This document shows, piece after piece, positions 7,122-15,797 of a DNA stretch of 20,511 nt. A program made the position numbers and the translations under genes. Every line of letters starts with the position of its first letter. Position 1 is the stretch's first letter. The notes under the pieces were generated by a model. That model was not told the DNA's origin. It saw only the letters and a program-made list of their open reading frames with translations, and did not search any database. Source of the DNA: Burkholderiales bacterium (GTDB taxonomy: Bacteria > Pseudomonadota > Gammaproteobacteria > Burkholderiales > Burkholderiaceae_D); contig JAGWUK010000005.1 of NCBI GenBank assembly GCA_028868455.1, forward strand, positions 1 through 20,511, read 5' to 3'.

Positions 7122-7583
7122 ATGATCGAATGCACATTCGAACTCAACAATAAGGCAATGAGCACATTAAAGTGTGGCGCAATTTCCTTTAGCGCATTTT
7201 CCGGTTTAGGATCCAAGGTCAACCAGAGAGCTTCCGTATGTATGGCAGGATCTGGTGCTATTCCACGTGGGACTTACTACATCTTTGATCGACAGTCTGG
7301 TGGCCTTTTGGGTTCATTACGTGACATGTTCAATGATCACTCAAATTGGTTTGCATTGTTGTATACAGACGATAACAAAATTGATGATGAAGCTTATTGC
7401 GATCATGTTATACGCGGTAACTTTCGACTACATCCAAAAGGTGTAGTGGGCATCAGTAAAGGTTGCATTACGATTGAGAGCAAAACAGATTTTCAAAAAT
7501 TGAAGACGATGCTCAAGAGTTCGGCGCCAGTTTCTGTCCCGGGAAGTACGTTGAAAGCTTACGGGAAGGTCGTCGTAAGATGA
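7122..7583 (+). CDS. DUF2778/Tlde1-like L,D-transpeptidase-fold protein, candidate antibacterial effector
   Basis: This 153-residue protein has the features of the DUF2778 family, whose member Tlde1 of Salmonella is a type VI secretion effector acting on peptidoglycan in the periplasm of target cells. Visible marks: the strand motif IPRGTYYI (47-54) and the catalytic-type segment with His104 (RLHPKG) and S-x-G-C (Ser112-Lys-Gly-Cys115), the L,D-transpeptidase-like nucleophile region. There is no signal peptide, as expected for a protein exported by another machine. A strong Shine-Dalgarno (GGGAGG, 7113-7118) precedes the ATG by only 3 nt. G+C over 7141-7560 is about 42% by hand count, visibly below the neighbours, which suggests transfer. 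It overlaps the next gene by 4 bp. No secretion genes are in the window, so the effector role is inference; a housekeeping cell-wall role is the alternative. Confidence 0.72.
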   Translation: MIECTFELNNKAMSTLKCGAISFSAFSGLGSKVNQRASVCMAGSGAIPRGTYYIFDRQSGGLLGSLRDMFNDHSNWFALLYTDDNKIDDEAYCDHVIRGNFRLHPKGVVGISKGCITIESKTDFQKLKTMLKSSAPVSVPGSTLKAYGKVVVR

Positions 7584-7849
7584 AGCGAAGAGTCAATGCC
7601 ATCGTGCTCTGCTTATGGATACTTATTGCCACGTTCATCGGTGCGCGGTTTTGGCTAAATAATCCAGACGACTTTCCCACCCTTCCTCAATCCGTAGCGC
7701 TCTGGCTGGTTGACATGTACGGCGCGCAAAACGCGGACGAAATCGCGGATCTGGAAATCTGGCTGGCCTTGTCCGTTTCTTTTTGTATCGTGTTACTGAC
7801 GACATGGGGCGCCCGCAGGCTCTGGCGTCGGCTGAGACACGCAGCCTGA
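7580..7849 (+). CDS. Two-helix membrane protein, candidate immunity protein
   Basis: This 89-residue protein has two transmembrane helices (about 6-26 and 58-78) and basic ends (MKRR at the start, RRLWRRLRHAA at the end), so both ends should be cytoplasmic. The roughly 30-residue acidic loop between (NNPDDFPTLP to NADEIAD) should face the periplasm. I recognise no family. Its ATG overlaps the stop of the Tlde1-like gene (ATGA), so the two are translationally coupled. A periplasm-facing membrane protein made together with a peptidoglycan-attacking enzyme is the arrangement expected of an immunity protein; no sequence motif proves it. Confidence 0.65.
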   Translation: MKRRVNAIVLCLWILIATFIGARFWLNNPDDFPTLPQSVALWLVDMYGAQNADEIADLEIWLALSVSFCIVLLTTWGARRLWRRLRHAA

Positions 7850-7892
7850 AGCATAGCAACCGGGACACACCTGTGTCAGGTGTCGCTGAGTG

Positions 7893-7936
7893 AAAAAAAA
7901 TCCCTGCCGGTTTGTATCGCGGCAGGGATTTTTTTT
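7893..7936. terminator. Bidirectional rho-independent terminator
   Basis: A perfect 17-bp inverted repeat: eight A plus TCCCTGCCG (7893-7909), a 10-nt loop, then CGGCAGGGA plus eight T (7920-7936). It has a G+C core and a T-run on both strands. It lies between the convergent ends of the membrane-protein gene (7849) and the glutamate dehydrogenase gene (7943), and should end transcription from both sides. Confidence 0.93.
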
Positions 7937-7942
7937 GCTGTC

Positions 7943-10900
7943 TTACGCCAGATGCCTTAACTCTCTCAATGCCACCGAGACCGGCGCCAGGTCTGCGCCT
8001 TGGGCGCTGATCGTTGCCAGCAAATTGGTCAGACGCTCAATCGCCGCGGCATGTTGCGCGTGCCATGTCGCGATGTCTTCCTGGCGTGCCAACAAGCTGC
8101 GGGTGATCTGACTGGCGATGGAATACACGTCGTCGCGCGCGCTGCCGCGTGCCTGTGTTTGCCACAGGGTGTCTGTCGGCAGGCGATTAATCTGCGTGCG
8201 CCAGCCAGTCAGGCCCAGTTCCGTATCCACACCGAAATAGGCGCGCGCAGCCTGCTCCAATCCGGTATTTGTGCTTTGTGCCAGATCGACCAGATCCAGC
8301 GCCGGGAAGATGTATTCAAGTGCTGTCAGATTCTGTGCCAGCGTTGCTTCGACACCGGCGCTGATTAACACCTCGGCTTCGCGCTGCCAGTTCGCATGGG
8401 CGCTGGCTGGCAACCAGTCGTCGAGTTGCCAGCGCAATTCCCGCGCAGCCGGCTGGTAGCGTTGTATCAGGGTTGGCAAATCCGTACTTTGCGAACGTAT
8501 CCTCAACATCCAGCGCGAAGCACGTTGCGCAATTGCGATCAATTTGGACAAGAGGTCCAGTTGCAGATTGGAGTCCACCACGTAATCAAGCGCATCAATC
8601 TGATCCCATAATGGTTCGAGATCAAAAATCTCGCGTGCCAATGTAAAGGCGCGGATCACATCGGCCGCCGTTGCTCCAGCTTCCGATGCAATGAAATTGA
8701 CGAAGGTGGCACCAGCGCGATTCACGACTGTATTCGTAATAAACGTGGCGATGATTTCGCGTTTCAGTGGATGTGCCGTGATCGCATCGGCAAAGCGCTC
8801 AGACAAAACCTGTGGGAAATAAGCTTTCAGTGCGCGGCTGAAGAAAGGATCGTCAGGCAGATTGCTGGCGACCAGCTCATCAAACACCGACATTTTGGCA
8901 TACGCCAATACGACTGCGCCTTCTGGCGCGGTCAAGCCCTGCTTGCGCCCCTTGCGATGGAAAATTTCTTCATCACTAGGCAGGTACTCAATGCTGCGGT
9001 TAAGGCGACCTTGTTTTTCCAGTGATTGCATCAGACGTTGCTGACCATCCAGCACATACAGCGGACGATGCGCTGCGATGTCCAGCGCCTGTGTCTGATA
9101 GTAATTGTCGGTCAGCACCAGATGTCCGACTTCATCCGTCATGGACGCCAGCAAATCATTGCGCTGCTTCAGCGTGAGGTCGCCAGCCTCGACGATGGCG
9201 CCGAGCAGAATCTTGATGTTCACTTCGTGATCCGAGCAATCCACGCCGGCAGAATTATCGATCGCGTCGGTGTAAATGCGTCCGCCATGCTGGGCAAATT
9301 CGATACGGCCATTTTGTGTACAGCCGAGATTGCCGCCTTCGGCCAGCACCTTGCAGCGCAGTTCGCTACCGTTGACGCGGAAGGCGTCGCCAGCTTTATC
9401 GCCGACCTGGGCATGGGTTTCAAAAGTCGCTTTTACGTAAGTACCAATCCCGCCGTTGTAGAGCAGATCAACGGGTGCCTGCAAGATCGCACGCAGCAAT
9501 TCAACCGGAGCCAACTCTTCTGTTTCTATGCCTAAAACAGCGCGTGCTTCTGCACTGAGCTTGATGGATTTGGCGGTACGCGGATACACACCACCACCTT
9601 GCGAAATCAGCTTTTTATCGTAATCATCCCAGCTTGAACGCGGCAGATTGAACAGGCGCTGGCGTTCGGCAAACGATGCGGCCACATCCGGAGAAGGGTC
9701 GATGAAGATATGCCGATGATCGAAAGCCGCGACCAGTTTGATTTGCTCTGACAACAGCATGCCGTTGCCGAACACATCGCCCGACATATCGCCGATACCA
9801 GCGACAGTGAATGGCGTCGTTTGCGAATTCACGCCCATAGAACGGAAATGCCGCTTGACCGATTCCCACGCGCCACGCGCAGTGATACCCATTTTCTTGT
9901 GATCGTAACCGACCGAACCACCGGATGCGAAAGCGTCGCCCAGCCAGAAACCATAATCGGCTGAAACGCTGTTGGCGATATCCGAGAAAGTTGCCGTCCC
10001 TTTATCTGCGGCCACCACCAGATAGGGATCGTCGGGGTCGTGACGCACCACGCTGTGCGGCGGTACGACATTCCCTTTGACGATGTTGTCGGTCAGATCC
10101 AGCAGGCCGGACAGGAAAATCTTATAGCACGCTACGCCTTCGGCCTGATACGCTTCCCGGTCGCTGGCTGGTGGCGCGCTTTTCAATACAAAGCCCCCCT
10201 TGGAACCGACCGGGACGATCACTGTATTTTTTACCTGCTGCGCCTTGACCAGGCCGAGAATCTCGGTACGGAAATCTTCCCGACGATCGGACCAGCGCAA
10301 ACCACCACGCGCTACTTTGCCACCGCGCAGATGCACGCCTTCGACACGCGGCGAATACACCCAGATTTCAAACAGGGGTTTGGGCTCAGGCACACCCGGC
10401 ACTTCGCGTGGATTGAGTTTGAAACTCATGTAGGGCTTGTAAGCGCCGTCCGGCGTGGTTTGCCACAAATTGGTACGCAAGGTCGCCATAATCGTCGCAA
10501 AGAACTGACGCAGGATACGGTCTTCGTCGAGGCTGGCGACATTGGCCAGTTCGGCTTCCAGTTTTTCCTTGATGCTCTTTTGCGCGACTTCGCGATCGCC
10601 TGCAAAATCGGGTTTAAAGCGTGCGCCAAACAATTCAGCGATCAATTGCGTAATGACCGCATTTTTGTTTAATGCCGCTTCGATATAGGTCTGGCTATAG
10701 GCAAACCCCAGTTGCTTGAAATACCGTGTGCAGGCACGCAAAACAGCAATCGAGCGCGCATCCAGCATGGTGTTGAGCACCAGTCGATTCAAATCATCGC
10801 TTTCAACTTCACCTCGCCAGGCTTGCGAGAACAAGGCTTCAAAACGTACTTTGATAGAAGAGAGGTCAGCGCTGACCGGCAATTGCAAACCCAGATCATG

Positions 10901-12703
10901 AATCCACAATGCTTGCTGGCCACTACCAACTTTGTAGGGCTGCTCATCCAATACGCGCGCGCCCATGTGCTCCAGTACCGGTAAAGAATCGGATAAAGCG
11001 ACTTTGGACGTGTTATAGATCTTAAAGCGCAACATGCCTGGTCCGGCATCCAATGGTCGGTACAGACGCACGACCATTGGCGATGTTTCGGACAAACCCG
11101 CCAGCATTTCCGCATCTTCTGCACCGACCAGTGCAGAAAAATCTTCCCGGTAGGCGGTTGGAAATGCTCCGGCAAAACGATGCGCCAGTGCCAGCCCATG
11201 CCCTTCGCCATGCGCACGCAGCAAATCGTTCGTGCAATCGTCTTCCCAGCGTTGAGAAAGTTTGCTGATGCGCCCTTCCAGTGCCATCAGGTTCACGTTC
11301 AGCGGTGCATGATCCTTGGCTCTGACCAGATAGTGAATCCGTGCCATCGGGCTATCGGTCAGCATCGGTGTAAATTCAATCGACTGCCCATTCAGCGCGA
11401 TCATCAGCTCGTTACTGATCTTGACGCGCAATTCGGTGTTATAGCGATCACGCGGGACGAAGACCTGCGCTGACGTGAAACGACCAAACGGATCGCGGCG
11501 CAAGAACACGCGCGTGCGCTGACGTTCCTGCAGACGCAGGATACCAATCGCATGTTCAGTCAACGTCGCTGTATCGATCTGGAATAATTCGTCGCGTGGG
11601 TAATCGTCAAGTATTGCCTGCAAGGATTTGGCAGCATGGCTTTCCGGAACGACGCCGGAATTGATCAACACTTCGGCGACGCGCTGGCGTACTTGCGGAA
11701 TATCGCCGACCGGTTCGGAATACGCAGTGGATGTGTACAGGCCAAGAAAACGGGATTCGCCAATGACATTGCCGGCATCATCAAAGCGTTTTACTGCAAT
11801 GTAATCCAGCCATGCAGGACGATGCACGGTCGCGCGCGTCATCGCCTTGGTGACCATAACCAGTTCGCTGGAGTCCATCAACGCAACGACTTCCGCAGGC
11901 AAATGCGATTCGGGCGTCTGTACTTTGCCACGCAGGATACCGAGACCGGATTCCGGGATCGCGACCAGACTGACATGCTCACCATCGCGCTTCAATTCAT
12001 AATCGCGGGTACCGAGGAATGTGAAATGGCGGTCTTCCAGCCAATGCAGGAAAGCAATGGCTTCATCGCGCTTTTCCGGAGCCTGCGTATATTTTGCGCA
12101 CGCAGCGCGAACGCCACGCACATGTTCCAGCATCGGTTGCCAATCAACCACGGCGCCGCGCACATCGGACAAAACCTGCTGCAAATCAGCAGCCAGTGTC
12201 TGCATTTCTGCGGCGCCGACAATGCGATCACATTCCACCAGAATTAAGGATTCGACCGGATCAGTGCGCCCAGCAATCGTCGCTGCCGAGACGGTACTGA
12301 CGGCGGTCACGCCACCTTTGGCGTCGCGCGCCACGCTCATGAGCGGATGCACAATCCAGTGTGCCGTGCGGCCGCTGCGATTAATCGCCATCGTGACGGA
12401 ATCCACCAGGAAAGGCATGTTGTCGTTGACGATCTGCACGACGGTATGTTCGCTGACAAAACCGTCTTCCGCCAGCGTGGGATTAAACACTCTGACCGTC
12501 GGCGTCTGCGCTGCGCGCGGTGCATCCAGCAGGCGCCAATGCGCATTGGCCAATGCGAATAATGTCGCCGGGCCACGCGTCACAATTTCATCAGGGTCGG
12601 TGTTTTCGAAATAGGCGGCGATAAATCCGCCCTGCCGCTGGCTCGCAGGGCCAGTGTGTTCCTGCACATAAGCCAAGAGTTCGGCAAAGTGGCTTGAGGT
12701 CAT
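7943..12703 (-). CDS. gdhB: NAD-specific glutamate dehydrogenase, 180 kDa class
   Basis: This 1586-residue enzyme oxidatively deaminates glutamate to 2-oxoglutarate and ammonia with NAD. Its size and sequence fit the large NAD-GDH family known from Streptomyces clavuligerus and as GdhB in Pseudomonas aeruginosa. A long N-terminal regulatory part (about 700 residues, ACT-like in this family) is followed by the catalytic dehydrogenase core. In the core I see GGLRWSDRREDFRTEI, the lysine motif VGSKGGFVLK (about residue 832), and the nucleotide-binding region GDMSGDVFGNGMLLS (about 970), then a long C-terminal extension. ATG 12703 is supported by GAAGGAG 5 nt upstream; a 23-codon longer frame lacks such a site. 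It is probably a single-gene unit ending at the 7893-7936 terminator. Together with the bkd operon it points to amino-acid catabolism. Confidence 0.96.
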   Translation of the reverse strand: MTSSHFAELLAYVQEHTGPASQRQGGFIAAYFENTDPDEIVTRGPATLFALANAHWRLLDAPRAAQTPTVRVFNPTLAEDGFVSEHTVVQIVNDNMPFLVDSVTMAINRSGRTAHWIVHPLMSVARDAKGGVTAVSTVSAATIAGRTDPVESLILVECDRIVGAAEMQTLAADLQQVLSDVRGAVVDWQPMLEHVRGVRAACAKYTQAPEKRDEAIAFLHWLEDRHFTFLGTRDYELKRDGEHVSLVAIPESGLGILRGKVQTPESHLPAEVVALMDSSELVMVTKAMTRATVHRPAWLDYIAVKRFDDAGNVIGESRFLGLYTSTAYSEPVGDIPQVRQRVAEVLINSGVVPESHAAKSLQAILDDYPRDELFQIDTATLTEHAIGILRLQERQRTRVFLRRDPFGRFTSAQVFVPRDRYNTELRVKISNELMIALNGQSIEFTPMLTDSPMARIHYLVRAKDHAPLNVNLMALEGRISKLSQRWEDDCTNDLLRAHGEGHGLALAHRFAGAFPTAYREDFSALVGAEDAEMLAGLSETSPMVVRLYRPLDAGPGMLRFKIYNTSKVALSDSLPVLEHMGARVLDEQPYKVGSGQQALWIHDLGLQLPVSADLSSIKVRFEALFSQAWRGEVESDDLNRLVLNTMLDARSIAVLRACTRYFKQLGFAYSQTYIEAALNKNAVITQLIAELFGARFKPDFAGDREVAQKSIKEKLEAELANVASLDEDRILRQFFATIMATLRTNLWQTTPDGAYKPYMSFKLNPREVPGVPEPKPLFEIWVYSPRVEGVHLRGGKVARGGLRWSDRREDFRTEILGLVKAQQVKNTVIVPVGSKGGFVLKSAPPASDREAYQAEGVACYKIFLSGLLDLTDNIVKGNVVPPHSVVRHDPDDPYLVVAADKGTATFSDIANSVSADYGFWLGDAFASGGSVGYDHKKMGITARGAWESVKRHFRSMGVNSQTTPFTVAGIGDMSGDVFGNGMLLSEQIKLVAAFDHRHIFIDPSPDVAASFAERQRLFNLPRSSWDDYDKKLISQGGGVYPRTAKSIKLSAEARAVLGIETEELAPVELLRAILQAPVDLLYNGGIGTYVKATFETHAQVGDKAGDAFRVNGSELRCKVLAEGGNLGCTQNGRIEFAQHGGRIYTDAIDNSAGVDCSDHEVNIKILLGAIVEAGDLTLKQRNDLLASMTDEVGHLVLTDNYYQTQALDIAAHRPLYVLDGQQRLMQSLEKQGRLNRSIEYLPSDEEIFHRKGRKQGLTAPEGAVVLAYAKMSVFDELVASNLPDDPFFSRALKAYFPQVLSERFADAITAHPLKREIIATFITNTVVNRAGATFVNFIASEAGATAADVIRAFTLAREIFDLEPLWDQIDALDYVVDSNLQLDLLSKLIAIAQRASRWMLRIRSQSTDLPTLIQRYQPAARELRWQLDDWLPASAHANWQREAEVLISAGVEATLAQNLTALEYIFPALDLVDLAQSTNTGLEQAARAYFGVDTELGLTGWRTQINRLPTDTLWQTQARGSARDDVYSIASQITRSLLARQEDIATWHAQHAAAIERLTNLLATISAQGADLAPVSVALRELRHLA

Positions 12704-12826
12704 ACGTTCTCCTTCGGGTTGGAAGATAACGAGAGATGGCGGTGCACGGGTATCAGCACCAGATAGTCGCAAGTATCCTCTAATCTGCTGCGGGAAACAA
12801 ATGCGATGTGGTCTTTCATCACGGAT

Positions 12827-13564
12827 TCAGTCATTGAATTTCACCGGCATGGAAAGCAAAGCAATCATGCTGCACAACAGCATGAGCGCAGCCAGCCAGA
12901 TGACGAGTCGCCATAACTGCCCGCCACGATGGAGGATTTCCACGCTATCGATAAATACGGTTTCGCATGCGCCGTTGCCGGTATCAGTACGAACCGTGCT
13001 GGTGCCGCGTTTAAATGGAAAACCATCGTTGTGGGAATATTCAGACAGACGTCCGCGAAAATGAATCTGATCGCCGATATGCACGTCACGCAATATATTA
13101 GCGATGCTGCGCTGATCGCTGAGCAGGTGGTTATTTGAAATTGCCGTCTGATCAAACGCGGCAAAAGCAGCACTGGATCGCGTGCTGAAGTTACAGGTAA
13201 ATTGTCCGCTGGAAAAACTGATTTCGCGATAGGCGCCGGTGCGTACATTGTTGCCCCAGACCACACACAGATCGACAATATTCAGATGGTCGTTCCATTC
13301 CTGATGAATATAATCCCACCAGGTATTGGCATTATGTTTGCTGACGACCAGGCCGACCAGATCGTAGTCGTACAAAGGCTGCACTTTATAATCCACGCCT
13401 TTGACATGCGTATGGAAAGCGCTTTCCGTGATCTGCGTTTGTACTGGCTCGTTGAGTAAGACAGGGTCAAGCTCGTTCGGTGCCGGTAAGTTGTCGCGCC
13501 GCCACAGCGCCAGCGCCAAGAGCAGCAAACTCAAAAAAAACATCGTTTTCAATAATGCGCGCAT
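12827..13564 (-). CDS. Uncharacterised membrane protein with N- and C-terminal anchors
   Basis: I do not recognise this 245-residue protein. It has a hydrophobic N-terminal helix (about 4-20, possibly an uncleaved signal anchor) and a C-terminal helix (about 215-238), with about 190 residues between, probably periplasmic. The central part has DYDLVGLVVSKHN, a Trp-rich TWWDYIHQEWND, conserved-looking Cys in DLCVVWG and FTCNF that could form a disulfide, and a strand-rich HIGDQIHFRGRLSEYS segment that looks OB-fold-like. ATG 13564 is chosen; GTG and TTG codons directly precede it and GACGAG is a weak ribosome site. The gap to the glutamate dehydrogenase start is 123 bp with nothing recognisable beyond that gene's ribosome site. 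Confidence 0.75.
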   Translation of the reverse strand: MRALLKTMFFLSLLLLALALWRRDNLPAPNELDPVLLNEPVQTQITESAFHTHVKGVDYKVQPLYDYDLVGLVVSKHNANTWWDYIHQEWNDHLNIVDLCVVWGNNVRTGAYREISFSSGQFTCNFSTRSSAAFAAFDQTAISNNHLLSDQRSIANILRDVHIGDQIHFRGRLSEYSHNDGFPFKRGTSTVRTDTGNGACETVFIDSVEILHRGGQLWRLVIWLAALMLLCSMIALLSMPVKFND

Positions 13565-13684
13565 CACCAATTCTCGTCGGGAGTTAACGTGCTCCGAGCT
13601 GCCGTCGCTTCCAAGCGTTTGCGTACAAAATTGCGCTGTCTGGCATTCGCTGCATTGCTCTATTCGGGTAACTGGACAAGGCGG

Positions 13685-14197
13685 CTATTCCAAGGTAACA
13701 GGGCTGGCATCGTGCAAAGAACAAGCCTGCACTCTGGCACCAAAAAAATCCGCCTGTAGTTGAAACGCCTGAAACAAGCGCTGCTGCCCTGCGGGGTCAT
13801 CCGGCAATTGCAGCACGATTTTCAGATATTTCGGCGCGACGGACTCTGCACGTTTCGTGACTGGAACACTGTGCGCTTCGCTGATGATGAACTCCGGCGT
13901 TGCCGGCAACAGCATCCGCTGCATTTCCTGCAAAATCTCCGCCTCTGTGATCACGACTGTTTCATGGGGTTCCTGCCATCGCCTTGAACCGCCATTGCCC
14001 ACCACCAGACCACCGGTGATTTCAAATTCGGTCGGAGACAGGCGTTCGTAATGAAATGCTTCCCAGCCTGCCTGTGCACGCTGTCTTTGCGCCACGGCAG
14101 CCATTGCGGCTGCCGCCACACCACCGCCAGCGATCATCCCGACCGGCAACATTTCTGCCAGGCTCGCCGGTATGCTGTCAAAGTTGGAATCAGTCAT
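13685..14197 (-). CDS. Uncharacterised protein with an Ala/Gly-rich N-terminal segment
   Basis: I do not recognise this 170-residue protein. After a polar start (MTDSNFDS) it has a small-residue hydrophobic stretch (LPVGMIAGGGVAAAAMAAVA, about 16-35) that may be a membrane helix or a glycine-zipper-like segment, then a mixed alpha/beta soluble part with two Cys near the end. The ATG at 14197 is preferred because it starts a sensible N-terminus, but it lacks a clear Shine-Dalgarno (upstream is A+T-rich AAAAAATATTACT); the frame is open for 19 more codons to 14254. It lies 120 bp upstream of the membrane protein gene in the same direction, and 187 bp past the end of lpdV. A real gene is likely from frame length and codon use, but function is unknown. 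Confidence 0.65.
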   Translation of the reverse strand: MTDSNFDSIPASLAEMLPVGMIAGGGVAAAAMAAVAQRQRAQAGWEAFHYERLSPTEFEITGGLVVGNGGSRRWQEPHETVVITEAEILQEMQRMLLPATPEFIISEAHSVPVTKRAESVAPKYLKIVLQLPDDPAGQQRLFQAFQLQADFFGARVQACSLHDASPVTLE

Positions 14198-14251
14198 AGT
14201 AATATTTTTTCTGTAGTAGGTCGTAGGTGAACTTGGCAAGGCAGGCATCAT

Positions 14252-14317
14252 CAATGCCGGCCTAAGCGCATTGGCGCAAATTTCCTGTTAATGGAATTCC
14301 TGCGGTTGCCGGCATTG
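14252..14317. repeat. Short inverted repeat in the gap after lpdV
   Basis: CAATGCCGGC (14252-14261) and GCCGGCATTG (14308-14317) are perfect inverted 10-mers 46 bp apart, and another GCCGGC follows at 14321-14326. They lie in the 187-bp noncoding gap between lpdV and the unknown gene at 13685-14197. They may be a regulatory or structural element; nothing else is visible in the gap apart from the lpdV hairpin. Confidence 0.35.
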
Positions 14318-14350
14318 TACGCCGGCCACATTGACCTGGATGCTTTGCAC

Positions 14351-14382
14351 ATCTGCCATCGCAAGCGTCTGCGATGGCAGAT
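14351..14382 (-). terminator. Tailless stem-loop at the end of the bkd operon
   Basis: A perfect 12-bp inverted repeat (ATCTGCCATCGC at 14351-14362, complement at 14371-14382) with an 8-nt loop begins 2 bp past the lpdV stop codon. A second outer pair, GCTTTGCA (14342-14349) with TGCAAAGC (14392-14399, inside the last codons of lpdV), can extend it. No T-run follows on the minus strand. Confidence 0.6.
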
Positions 14383-14384
14383 GT

Positions 14385-15794
14385 TCAGATATGCAAAGCG
14401 TGACCGAGTGCCCGCAAGGCGGCTTCCTGCACCGCTTCTCCCAACGTCGGATGGGCATGAATAGTGCCAGCGATATCTTCCAGCGTGGCACCAAGTTCCA
14501 GCGACTGCCCAAATGCGGCACTGAGTTCCGACACGGCCTTGCCAACCGCCTGCCAGCCGACAATCAGGTGATTGTCGCGCCTTGCCACCACGCGTACAAA
14601 ACCTTCGCCGGATTCCAGTGTCATCGCACGGCCATTCGCTGCGAACGGGAACATCGCTGTAATGCAATCCAGACCAGCTTCTTGTGCGGCAGCTGGCGTC
14701 AATCCGGCGACGACCAATTCCGGATCGGTGAAGCAAACGGCAGGGATAGCGGCTGGCACGAAGTGCCGACGTTTACCGGCAATGATTTCCGCCACCATCT
14801 CGCCTTGCGCCATCGCACGATGCGCCAGCATCGGTTCGCCAGTCACGTCACCAATCGCCCACACATTGCGCATTGAGGTACGGCACTGATCATCTATCCT
14901 GACGGCGCGCCCATCCATGTCCAGCATCAGACTTTCCAGGCCAAAACCTGTCGTGCGTGGGCGCCGCCCTACTGCGACCAGAACCTGATCGGCCGGTAAT
15001 TGCGACTCGATACCGGCACCGTTGCGGATGCGTACGGCATCGCCAGCTGCGTTCATACCTTGCACGGCGCACCCGAGATGCAACTGTATGCCTAACTTAT
15101 GCAAGGAAGTGCCGACAACCTTGGTCAGGTCCTGATCATACGTCGGCAAAATGCGGTCGAGTGCTTCCACCACGCTGACTTCGGCACCAAGCTTGCGGTA
15201 CACAATCCCAAGTTCGAGCCCGATGTACCCGCCGCCGACCACAACCAGTTTCTGCGGCACGCTGACAGGTGACAAAGCTTCGGTGGAACTGAGCACACGC
15301 CCACCGAAAGGCATGCCCGGCAATTCCACCGCTTGCGAGCCGGTCGCCAGCAGCAGGTGCTCGCAATTCACGCGCAGGGTTTCTGTGCCATCACGCGTCA
15401 CGGCGACGCTCTTGCCATCAAGGATGCGCGCCCAGCCATGAATGAGCTTGACGCCATTTTTCTTCAGTAAAGCAGCGACACCGCTAGTCAGGCGATGGAC
15501 AATGCCATCTTTCCATTGCACAGTTTGCGCCAGATCGATGGCCGGTGCTGACACGCGGATACCGAGTGCCGAACCGCTGGCGTAGTGAGCGGTTTTTTCG
15601 AATTCGTCTGCTGCATGGATCAGTGCCTTGGATGGAATGCAACCAATGTTCAGACAAGTCCCGCCCAGTGCTTCACCCTCGATCAGGGTCGTATCGATGC
15701 CGAGCTGCGCAGCGCGAATTGCGGCGATATAGCCGCCGGGGCCGCCGCCGATCACCAGCAAAGTAGTGTTTTGTGTGCTTGCGTATGCGTTCAA
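14385..15794 (-). CDS. lpdV: Dihydrolipoyl dehydrogenase (E3) of the branched-chain 2-oxoacid complex
   Basis: This 469-residue FAD flavoprotein reoxidises dihydrolipoyl groups on E2 and reduces NAD. Visible features: the FAD-binding GGGPGG (16-21), the redox disulfide in [12 protein letters not shown] (Cys47, Cys52), the NAD-binding [13 protein letters not shown] in the middle, the second FAD motif [15 protein letters not shown], and the C-terminal active-site His in HAHPTLGEA. Length is normal for the family. It starts 3 bp after the end of the E2 gene, so it is the last gene of the bkd operon; that position, as for lpdV in Pseudomonas, is the reason for the gene name over lpdA. Confidence 0.95.
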   Translation of the reverse strand: MNAYASTQNTTLLVIGGGPGGYIAAIRAAQLGIDTTLIEGEALGGTCLNIGCIPSKALIHAADEFEKTAHYASGSALGIRVSAPAIDLAQTVQWKDGIVHRLTSGVAALLKKNGVKLIHGWARILDGKSVAVTRDGTETLRVNCEHLLLATGSQAVELPGMPFGGRVLSSTEALSPVSVPQKLVVVGGGYIGLELGIVYRKLGAEVSVVEALDRILPTYDQDLTKVVGTSLHKLGIQLHLGCAVQGMNAAGDAVRIRNGAGIESQLPADQVLVAVGRRPRTTGFGLESLMLDMDGRAVRIDDQCRTSMRNVWAIGDVTGEPMLAHRAMAQGEMVAEIIAGKRRHFVPAAIPAVCFTDPELVVAGLTPAAAQEAGLDCITAMFPFAANGRAMTLESGEGFVRVVARRDNHLIVGWQAVGKAVSELSAAFGQSLELGATLEDIAGTIHAHPTLGEAVQEAALRALGHALHI

Positions 15795-15797
15795 GAT

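Noticed and set aside
12704..12826. Riboswitch or attenuator before gdhB
   Set aside because: Only a 5-bp GGTGC/GCACC pair is visible; there is no conserved riboswitch-like core.
13571..13684. Possible 24-codon minus-strand small gene between the two unknown proteins
   Set aside because: An ATG-to-stop frame exists but has no ribosome site and no other support.
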